The position numbers and the translations under genes are program-made. The notes under the pieces are model-generated. The model ran no database searches and had not been told where the DNA came from. It worked only from the letters and a program-made list of their open reading frames with translations. From assembly GCA_902619045.1 (NCBI GenBank), contig CACNCX010000005.1, positions 1 through 39,599 of the forward strand: a stretch of 39,599 nt of DNA, given 5' to 3'. This stretch comes from an uncultured Alphaproteobacteria bacterium. Its GTDB lineage: Bacteria > Pseudomonadota > Alphaproteobacteria > HIMB59 > GCA-002718135. This document shows, in pieces, positions 30,797 to 38,426 of the stretch (its first letter is position 1; every line of letters starts with the position of its first letter).

Positions 30797-31630
30797 ATGA
30801 TTACATCAAAAAATATAGGAATTTTATTAGATTTCATAAAAAATTCTAAAAAGAATAGTGATTTATATTTATTGGTTAAAAAAAATAGTATTTCTTTATC
30901 ATCAAAAAAAGAAAGTAACTTTTACATAAAAAATAATAATCTGGAATCTAAAATTAATATAAGTAAATTTTATCAATCAATCTTAAATATCCTTCTACCG
31001 ATATTAAGAAAAAACAAAAAATTAGTTATAGCACAGATAGGACAAAGTATTGATGGTAGAATTGCATTAAATAATGGTAATTCACACTACATAAATAATC
31101 CCAAAAGTATAATTTATCTGCATTGTTTAAGAAGTATCAGCGATGCAATTATTGTAGGCTCAAATACTATTAAAAAAGACAATCCCCTATTAACAACAAG
31201 AAAAATAAAGGGCACAAATCCAAAAAGAATTATTATCGATGGCAGTCTTTCGCTAAATAACAAATATAAAATATTTAATGACGGTAATGAAAATATAATT
31301 TTTACAAAAAGTAATAAAAATATTAGATTGAATAATTCAACAATAATAAGATTAAAAGAAAGAAATTTTACTAAAAACTTTATTACGCAAATAAAAAAAC
31401 TTAAATATAAAAATATTTTAGTAGAGGGAGGATCAAAAACTATTTCAGAATTAATAAATAAAAAATATATCGATATTCTTCAATTTATGATTGCCCCAAT
31501 ATTAATAGGTTCTGGAATTAATTCATTAAATTTAAAAGAAATTTCAAATCTCAATAAAGCTATCAGACCAAAATATAATTTTAATGAATTAGAAAATGAA
31601 ATTATTGTTAATTTATTTCTTAATAGCTAA
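30797..31630 (+). CDS. RibD C-terminal-type (pyrimidine reductase / DHFR-like) protein without a deaminase domain
   Basis: VIAQIGQSIDGRIALNNGNSHYINNPKSIIYLHCLRSISDAIIVGSNTIKKDNPLLTTR, NILVEGGSKTISELI, MIAPILIGSG. Confidence 0.87.
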   Translation: MITSKNIGILLDFIKNSKKNSDLYLLVKKNSISLSSKKESNFYIKNNNLESKINISKFYQSILNILLPILRKNKKLVIAQIGQSIDGRIALNNGNSHYINNPKSIIYLHCLRSISDAIIVGSNTIKKDNPLLTTRKIKGTNPKRIIIDGSLSLNNKYKIFNDGNENIIFTKSNKNIRLNNSTIIRLKERNFTKNFITQIKKLKYKNILVEGGSKTISELINKKYIDILQFMIAPILIGSGINSLNLKEISNLNKAIRPKYNFNELENEIIVNLFLNS

Positions 31631-32401
31631 AAAATCTGTATTATTTAAAATAAATCTAGAATTTTTTTCTTTAATACATTTTAAACGAAATTTTAACCAA
31701 TCATCAAAATTAATTTTATTTTTTTGAATAATTTCTCTACAAAAATTTAAGAAATAAATTTGAAATTCATAATTTTTACTAACATCCCATGTAGAGTCTA
31801 ATACATATGTTTTGTGAGTTCTTTTAAATACTTTATTAATTAATTCAGTACAATCTGGTCCAACGGCCACTTCCCCTATTCCTTTGTCAGATTTTTGATC
31901 TTTATTAAAAATATTAAGAATTTTTTTATCATCCTTGTGTTTTGGAAAAAATTTAAAATTACCGTTATAATTTAAGGCAAAGTAGACAATTTCTGTATCA
32001 ACATTTAATTTATGAAAATTTTTAAACCATGTTTTTGGAAGAATATCTAAAAAAGCAGATCCTGTAACTAAATTATAATCTTTAAAATTTATTTTTTGTA
32101 AATTATTAATTACATCAATAATTTTAAAATTAGTTTTTTTTATTTTAGATGATAATTTTATATTTGTTTTAAAATAATTTGTTGATTGATGTGATATGTC
32201 TACAAAAGACCAATATTGATTATTTAATAATCGTGACTTAAGAAATCTATAATTAGATCCAGCACCAGAACCTAAGTCAACTATTTTAATTTTTTTTGTA
32301 TTTTTAAAAAATTTATTAATTAAATATAGTATTCTTTTGTTTCTTGAATTTCTATCGACAGTTTCTCTAAGATTTAACCATTTATTTTGAAATTCATGCA
32401 T
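31613..32401 (-). CDS. Class I SAM-dependent methyltransferase
   Basis: IKIVDLGSGAGSNYRFLKSRL motif I; WSFVDISHQS; DYNLVTGSAFLDILPKTWF. Confidence 0.75.
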   Translation of the reverse strand: MHEFQNKWLNLRETVDRNSRNKRILYLINKFFKNTKKIKIVDLGSGAGSNYRFLKSRLLNNQYWSFVDISHQSTNYFKTNIKLSSKIKKTNFKIIDVINNLQKINFKDYNLVTGSAFLDILPKTWFKNFHKLNVDTEIVYFALNYNGNFKFFPKHKDDKKILNIFNKDQKSDKGIGEVAVGPDCTELINKVFKRTHKTYVLDSTWDVSKNYEFQIYFLNFCREIIQKNKINFDDWLKFRLKCIKEKNSRFILNNTDFLAIKK

Positions 32402-32402
32402 A

Positions 32403-33467
32403 TTAAATTAAATTAACAAATTTCTTAGCTGACTCTAGAGGAGTAAGAAAGTATCTTTTATTTTTATGAATATCAATATTTAGTTTATTAAAATTTTTTT
32501 TATTTAATATATTTTTAATAATTATATTTCTAAGATCATTTACTTCAAATTTTTTGAAATAAATAACACCCTTTTTTCCTAGTGTATTTAAGATAGTGTT
32601 AGTAAAAAAGGTTATAATTGGCTTTTTAATTATTAATGCATTTGCTAAAGACATTCCAAAACCTTCATATTTACTTACCGAAATGTAACAATCTGTTTTA
32701 GAATATAATTTCGCTAATTTTGTATCTGAAATAGTACCGTGGAATATTATATTTCTGTTCATTGAATTTTTAGAAATAAATTTTTTGAGTTTTTTGTAAT
32801 AACCTATATCTCTTGTCGTATCACCAACAATTTCTAAAATAAAATTATCTAAAGGCTTTAAAACTTTTAATAAAAAAAGATAATTTTTTCTATTTATTAT
32901 ACTTCCACATGTTAAAAGATGAATTTTACTATTATTTTTAAAATTATAATTTGCTAGTCTTTCTATACCAGGTTCAACTACAGATATTTTATTATTTAGA
33001 ACCTTAAATTCATTTATTAATAAATTTTTTGTATTTTTAGATGTTACAATAAATTTATTTATTTTTTTGAAATTTTCTTTTTCTAATCTCAAGAATTTTT
33101 TTGACCTTTGACCTTTAAATTCAAGATATAAAGGATGATGTATTAGCGCGATAACATTATAAGTAAGTATTTTTTTAAAAATGGAATACATTCCTTCTAA
33201 AGCTAATCCATCGATTATAATTTTAGAGTCAGGATCAATTTTATCTAAAATTTTTAGAAAATATTTTATATTGTTATTTGTAGGAAAAGGATAATTTTCA
33301 CTTAGCGCAATTGGTCTAATATTTATATCTCTTATCTTTGCATATTCTAGGATATTTTTTTCATAAATATATCCTCCAGTTTTTGCATTAATATTTCCTG
33401 GATAAACAAAATAAATATCAGATTTATATTTAGATAACCTCTTTTTCATATGATGCCCATGCAACAT
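32403..33467 (-). CDS. Glycosyltransferase family 4-like (GT-B) protein; start probably MKKRLSK at about 33449
   Basis: GYIYEKNILEYA, LLTCGSIINRKNYLFLLKVLK, IIFHGTISDTKLAKLYSKTDCYISVSKYEGFGMSLANALIIKKPII. Confidence 0.83.
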   Translation of the reverse strand: MLHGHHMKKRLSKYKSDIYFVYPGNINAKTGGYIYEKNILEYAKIRDINIRPIALSENYPFPTNNNIKYFLKILDKIDPDSKIIIDGLALEGMYSIFKKILTYNVIALIHHPLYLEFKGQRSKKFLRLEKENFKKINKFIVTSKNTKNLLINEFKVLNNKISVVEPGIERLANYNFKNNSKIHLLTCGSIINRKNYLFLLKVLKPLDNFILEIVGDTTRDIGYYKKLKKFISKNSMNRNIIFHGTISDTKLAKLYSKTDCYISVSKYEGFGMSLANALIIKKPIITFFTNTILNTLGKKGVIYFKKFEVNDLRNIIIKNILNKKNFNKLNIDIHKNKRYFLTPLESAKKFVNLI

Positions 33468-33828
33468 TTGATTCTTGCAAGGTTATTTTAATTTTTTTTA
33501 AAGAATTGTAATCTTCAGAGAATTCATTTCTTAGTCTATTCAAGATCTTATTGCAAATATCCTCTGCTAAAAACTCCGTTGAGGTAATTTTTCCCTTAAA
33601 TTCATCAATCTCATCTAAATTTTGATAATTATATATTTTAAGAATATCTTTTAAAGTCGTGGACACTATTCCTAAATCCATAATTATATTATATTTATTA
33701 AGTTTATCAGTGAAAAATTCTGCATCTACTAAATATGTAGCTCCATGCATATTTTGGGCAGGTCCAAATACTTCTCCAGGTAAAGAATGAGCTATTAGAA
33801 TATTTTCTCTTACTTTAATCGAATACAT
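33430..33828 (-). CDS. 6-pyruvoyltetrahydropterin synthase / QueD-fold protein, divergent at catalytic positions
   Basis: ENILIAHSLPGEVFGPAQNMHGATYLVDAEF, MDLGIVSTTLKDIL, ITSTEFLAEDICNKI, ITLQESNVAWASYE follow the T-fold PTPS layout. Confidence 0.78.
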   Translation of the reverse strand: MYSIKVRENILIAHSLPGEVFGPAQNMHGATYLVDAEFFTDKLNKYNIIMDLGIVSTTLKDILKIYNYQNLDEIDEFKGKITSTEFLAEDICNKILNRLRNEFSEDYNSLKKIKITLQESNVAWASYEKEVI

Positions 33829-33830
33829 AA

Positions 33831-34790
33831 TTAATATTTAACTAGATGCATTATTGTATCCTTATTTTGAAGGATTTTATAGTAATCTTTTTCTAAATCA
33901 AAAAAATTACTTTCACTAGTAATTAATTTTTCTAATTGTGAATTTTTTAAAGATTTAATTGCTAATTTTAATCTCCCCTCAAAATCATATTTATTTTTCA
34001 TGTATTTTGGTATTTTGGATACCTGTGAGCTAATAATTTTTAATCTTTTAGAATGAAAATACCCACCTAAGGCAACTTCTCCTTTATTTTTACCATACCA
34101 ACTAGCTTCTACTATTTTTCCTTCGATAGATAATTTTTCCATTAAAGAATTGAAAACTTTATAATTAGCTGTAGTGTTTATTGCTACATCTATTTTCTCA
34201 ATCTTTCTTATATCAATAAAATTTAATCCTAAATAGTTGGCAATTTTTCTTTTATTTTTATTATTATCAAAAACATAAACATTTTTATATCCATTAATTT
34301 TGAAAAAAAATGCAGTTAATAATCCTACAGAGCCAAGTCCTACAATTAGAATTTTGTTATTACTTTTAGATTGAGCGTCCCAAAAGATATTAATTGCTGT
34401 TTCCATATTTGCAGTTAGAACATATTTTCTCAAATTTCCTTTTGGTAAAAAAATTAAATTTTGAATAGAAATTTCATATAAATCTTGATGAGGATAAAGA
34501 CTAAATATTTTTTTATTTATATATTTCCTTGGACCATCGATAATATTCCCAACATTTATATAACCGTATTTTATAGGTAAATTAAAAGAACCCTCTTGAA
34601 AAGGGGCTTTCATTAATTCAAATTGATCCTTACTTACACTTTTAGATGAAACTAATTTTTCAGTTCCCTTGCTAATACCTGAGTAAATAGTTTTAACTAA
34701 AACTGTTTTGTTATTTTTATTGTAAAAAAGTTTTTTTTGATAAATTTTAGCTTGTTTTTTTTTATCAATCCATAAAGAATAAGATTTCAT
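33831..34790 (-). CDS. Zinc-type alcohol dehydrogenase-like (MDR) oxidoreductase, BchC-like motif, no Zn cysteines
   Basis: TIYSGISKGTEKLV; ILIVGLGSVGLLTAFFFKINGYKNVYVFDNNKNKRKIANYLG Rossmann motif. Confidence 0.78.
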   Translation of the reverse strand: MKSYSLWIDKKKQAKIYQKKLFYNKNNKTVLVKTIYSGISKGTEKLVSSKSVSKDQFELMKAPFQEGSFNLPIKYGYINVGNIIDGPRKYINKKIFSLYPHQDLYEISIQNLIFLPKGNLRKYVLTANMETAINIFWDAQSKSNNKILIVGLGSVGLLTAFFFKINGYKNVYVFDNNKNKRKIANYLGLNFIDIRKIEKIDVAINTTANYKVFNSLMEKLSIEGKIVEASWYGKNKGEVALGGYFHSKRLKIISSQVSKIPKYMKNKYDFEGRLKLAIKSLKNSQLEKLITSESNFFDLEKDYYKILQNKDTIMHLVKY

Positions 34791-34803
34791 AATTTACTTA
34801 TAA

Positions 34804-35571
34804 ATGTATAATAAAAAAATGCTAACAAACTTTTGGGAAGAATTAACAACAAATGAAATTAAAAAAATAAATAGAAAAACAGTTTTAATTTTCCCATTTT
34901 CATCAATAGAACAACACGGTCCGCATCTTCCATTAAATACTGATAAAAAAATTCTTGAAGGGATATTATTAGAATTCAATAAAAAATATAATTCAAATAA
35001 ATATTTAATTATGCCTGAAATATATTTTGGTTCAGCTGCTGAACATACAGATTTTGATGGAACAATAAGTATTGATTCGTTGGAATTTATATCGCACTCT
35101 TTGTCAATTTTAGAAAATGTATGTAAATTGAAATTTAAAAATATATTACTTTTAAATAGTCATGGTGGACAAATTAGCCATATAGATATTATTGCTAAAG
35201 AATTGAAATCAGAATTTAAGATAAACATAGTAAAAGGCACATATTTTTTATTTGATCAATTTAAAGGAATTATATCAAGTAAAGAAAAAGACTTTGGTTA
35301 TCACGGTGGAGAATTTGAAACATCTATTATGTTATATTTATTTCCAAACCTAGTTAGGCAATCTAAAATTTCTAAACATAGATTATCTCCCGATTATTTA
35401 TCATCTAAAACCATTTCTTATGAGAAAAATATTAAGAAAGCTTGGTCAACTAAAGAATTAAGTAAAAGTGGGATTATTGGAGATCCTAGAAAATCTAATG
35501 CACAGATAGGAAAAAAAATAATTGATAGAGTAACACAAAAATTAAATAAAATAATAAATGAGATGTTTTAG
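34804..35571 (+). CDS. Creatininase-family amidohydrolase (alternative start ATG at 34819)
   Basis: FPFSSIEQHGPHLPLNTDKKI, NILLLNSHGGQ, YHGGEFETSIML: metal-ligand motifs of the creatininase family all present. Confidence 0.87.
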   Translation: MYNKKMLTNFWEELTTNEIKKINRKTVLIFPFSSIEQHGPHLPLNTDKKILEGILLEFNKKYNSNKYLIMPEIYFGSAAEHTDFDGTISIDSLEFISHSLSILENVCKLKFKNILLLNSHGGQISHIDIIAKELKSEFKINIVKGTYFLFDQFKGIISSKEKDFGYHGGEFETSIMLYLFPNLVRQSKISKHRLSPDYLSSKTISYEKNIKKAWSTKELSKSGIIGDPRKSNAQIGKKIIDRVTQKLNKIINEMF

Positions 35572-35594
35572 ATTTTTATTTATCAAGAATTAAA

Positions 35595-36158
35595 TTAAAA
35601 AAATTTTTCGTATACCTCATTGTACTCACAATCATATACCTCACAGTTATCCAGCATATATTCAGTTATTTGACTTAAGAATGTACCATGACTGACTAAT
35701 ACAATTTTTTGTAAATTAAGGTTTTTGATAGATAGTAGAAAAGACCTTAATCTCATTTTAATATCATTGTGAGACTCTTGTATAATTTTTTTTTCATTAA
35801 TAGGTTTGTTATTATTCCACCAAAAATCATTTAAATTATTAAAATCAAAATCCTTAAATTCTTTTTTTAATTTTTTTGGTTGTCTTCCTACATCACATGA
35901 GTGGTACAAATGTTCTCTTATTAATGGTTCAATTACAGGGTTATTAGATGGAAAAACAATAGAGAATGTTTCTAAAGTTCTTGTTAAGGGGGAGCAAAAA
36001 TAATTATCAAATTTGAGATTTTTAATTCTATTATTTAATTTTTTTGCTTGCTCAACTCCTCTTTGAGTAATTCTTGCATCATAATAATAGGTTGGATTAT
36101 CTAAATCTGATGCTGCATTAGCTTCTGACTCTGCATGTCTAATAAGATATAATTTCAT
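35595..36158 (-). CDS. Histidine phosphatase family protein
   Basis: LYLIRHAESEAN RHxE motif, FCSPLTRTLETF, LVSHGTFLSQI. Confidence 0.87.
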   Translation of the reverse strand: MKLYLIRHAESEANAASDLDNPTYYYDARITQRGVEQAKKLNNRIKNLKFDNYFCSPLTRTLETFSIVFPSNNPVIEPLIREHLYHSCDVGRQPKKLKKEFKDFDFNNLNDFWWNNNKPINEKKIIQESHNDIKMRLRSFLLSIKNLNLQKIVLVSHGTFLSQITEYMLDNCEVYDCEYNEVYEKFF

Positions 36159-36213
36159 TTTTTAACTATAAATATGATAAACGATCATGCATCAGTAAGT
36201 ATAAAATTTATCT

Positions 36214-36351
36214 TTATTTACGGGAAGAAACGGCCAATAGCAATGGCACAATCATAACTAAGGTTGTTAAGACTGATGGATTAAATAACCAATAAAGAAC
36301 ACCTAGAGAAAATATTAACATCCAGAATTCGTTTTTATATAAAAATTTCAT
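36214..36351 (-). CDS. Small 45-aa membrane protein (unlisted small ORF)
   Basis: Reverse-strand translation MKFLYKNEFWMLIFSLGVLYWLFNPSVLTTLVMIVPLLLAVSSRK*: one or two hydrophobic helices; fills the gap downstream of the mtkB-like gene on the same strand. Confidence 0.55.
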   Translation of the reverse strand: MKFLYKNEFWMLIFSLGVLYWLFNPSVLTTLVMIVPLLLAVSSRK

Positions 36352-36366
36352 TATTTTTTAATTATA

Positions 36367-37263
36367 TTAATTCAAATTATTTTCTACTAATACTTTTTTA
36401 ACAGTTTCACCCATTACAGAAGGGTTTTTGGAAATTGTAACTCCACACTCTTTTAGAAGTTCTACTTTTTCTATTGCGCTTTCACCATAAGCAGAAACAA
36501 TTGCGCCAGCATGGCCCATAACACGACCTTTAGGTGCAGTTAGTCCTGCTATATACGCAATCACCGGTTTACTCATATTTTCTTTAGCAAATTGTCCAGC
36601 TTCAACTTCTTGTGGACCACCTATTTCACCTATCATTAAAACTGCAATAGTTTCATCATCATTTTCAAACTTTTCAATTATATCTCTAAAAGAACTTCCA
36701 TTTATTGGATCGCCTCCTATACCTACACTTGTTGAAACACCTATTTCCAAATCTTTAAGTTGTTGTGCAGCTTCATATCCCAAAGTGCCAGATCTACTAA
36801 CTATTCCTATTTTACCTTCTTTGTAAATGTGGCCAGGCATAATACCTAGCATAGATTTACCAGGGCTAATTATTCCTGCACAATTCGGACCTACTAATCC
36901 CATTTTTTTATCTTTTGGATATCTTCTCATGTATCTTTTTATTTTAACCATATCATGAGAAGGAATACCGTCAGTAATAGCCACACACGTTTTAATACCT
37001 GCATCAGCAGCTTCCATTGCTGAATCTGCTGCAAAGGCTGGTGGTACAAATAAAATTGATGTTGATGCTCCAGTTTGATCTACAGCTTCTTTAACAGTAT
37101 TAAAAACAGGAAGATTTAAATGAGTCATACCACCCTTACCAGGTGTTACCCCGCCAACAACGTTAGAACCATACTTAATCATTTCTTCAGCATGAAAACT
37201 TCCAATTTTTCCTGTGAATCCTTGGACTAAAATCTTTGTATTTTTGTGAATGATTATAGACAT
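36367..37263 (-). CDS. mtkB: Malate-CoA ligase (malate thiokinase) alpha subunit-like / SucD family
   Basis: NTKILVQGFTGKIGSFHAEEMIKYGSNVVGGVTPGKGG, VGPNCAGIISPGKSMLGIMPGHIYKEGKIGIVSRSGTLGYEAAQQL, MGHAGAIVSAYGESA. MtkB assignment rests on operon context and recalled resemblance to methylotroph MtkB. Confidence 0.82.
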   Translation of the reverse strand: MSIIIHKNTKILVQGFTGKIGSFHAEEMIKYGSNVVGGVTPGKGGMTHLNLPVFNTVKEAVDQTGASTSILFVPPAFAADSAMEAADAGIKTCVAITDGIPSHDMVKIKRYMRRYPKDKKMGLVGPNCAGIISPGKSMLGIMPGHIYKEGKIGIVSRSGTLGYEAAQQLKDLEIGVSTSVGIGGDPINGSSFRDIIEKFENDDETIAVLMIGEIGGPQEVEAGQFAKENMSKPVIAYIAGLTAPKGRVMGHAGAIVSAYGESAIEKVELLKECGVTISKNPSVMGETVKKVLVENNLN

Positions 37264-37265
37264 GA

Positions 37266-38426
37266 TTATCCAAGAGCTTTCACTGCTTTATTTGCTGCAT
37301 CTTCTAAAGTTGATGCTTCAATGTAATTTATATTGCTTTTTTTAAGTATTTCATTTCCCTTTTCGACGTTAGTTCCAGCTAAACGTATAACTAAAGGATA
37401 TTTAATTTCAATTTTTGATAAAGCTTGAACAATTCCTTCTGCAACCCAATCACATCTGTTAATCCCTGCAAAGATATTAACTAATATCACCTTAACTTTT
37501 GTGTCCATAGAGATTAATTTAAAAGCTTTAACTATTTTTTCAGGTGTTGCACCTCCACCAACATCTAAAAAATTTGCTGGTTCACCACCAGCAAGTTTGA
37601 TCATATCCATTGAAGCCATTGCTAAGCCTGCACCATTAATAATATTACCAATATTACCATCTAAGCTTACATAATTCATTCCTCTGTCAGAAGCATAAAC
37701 TTCATTTGAATTTTCTTGTGTTTTATCTCTAAGTTCTGCAATTTCGTCTCTTCTAAACATTGCATTATTATCAAAACTCATTTTACAATCTAATGCTAAT
37801 ATTTCATCTTGGTGTGATACGACTAATGGGTTAACTTCAACCATTGTCGCATCAAGCTCACTAAAAGCTTTATAGCAACCAATAATTGTATTTGCAGCTC
37901 TTGAGATCAATTTGGATTCAATTCCTAAACCAAAAGCTATTTCTCTTGCTTGAAATTGTTGAATACCAACTGCTACTTCAATTTTAGATCGTATAATTGT
38001 TTCAGGTTTTTCTTTTGAAATTTCTTCGACACTCATTCCACCTTCTGTTGAGGCTACAACCATTATACTTTCTGAAGATCTATCAAACACTAAACCTAAA
38101 TATAATTCGTGTTTGATATCAGTTGCTTCTTCAATATAAATTCTATTTATTATCTTACCCTCTGGACCAGTTTGGTTTGTAATTAATTTTTTACCTAACA
38201 ATTTATCAGTTGCATCAGCAACTTCTAACGGAGAATTACATATTATAATTCCTCCCGCTTTACCTCTAGCACCTGAGTGAACTTGTGCTTTTACAACCCA
38301 TTTTGAACCACCAATTTCTCTTGCTTTGTTTTCTGCATTTTCTGGACTATAAACAATACCACCAGTCGGAATTTTAACACCAAAATCAGACAATATTTTT
38401 TTTGCTTGATATTCGTGTATATCCAT
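37266..38426 (-). CDS. mtkA: Malate-CoA ligase (malate thiokinase) beta subunit-like / SucC family
   Basis: MDIHEYQAKKILSDFGVKIPTGG, VKAQVHSGARGKAGGI, VGIQQFQAREIAFGLG, INGAGLAMASMDMIKLAGGEPANFLDVGGGATPEKI, NIFAGINRCDWVAEGI. Confidence 0.82.
   Translation of the reverse strand: MDIHEYQAKKILSDFGVKIPTGGIVYSPENAENKAREIGGSKWVVKAQVHSGARGKAGGIIICNSPLEVADATDKLLGKKLITNQTGPEGKIINRIYIEEATDIKHELYLGLVFDRSSESIMVVASTEGGMSVEEISKEKPETIIRSKIEVAVGIQQFQAREIAFGLGIESKLISRAANTIIGCYKAFSELDATMVEVNPLVVSHQDEILALDCKMSFDNNAMFRRDEIAELRDKTQENSNEVYASDRGMNYVSLDGNIGNIINGAGLAMASMDMIKLAGGEPANFLDVGGGATPEKIVKAFKLISMDTKVKVILVNIFAGINRCDWVAEGIVQALSKIEIKYPLVIRLAGTNVEKGNEILKKSNINYIEASTLEDAANKAVKALG

Noticed and set aside
34794-34979. 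61-aa minus-strand ORF
   Set aside because: Antisense to the start of the creatininase-family gene, whose catalytic EQHGPHLPL motif is encoded here.
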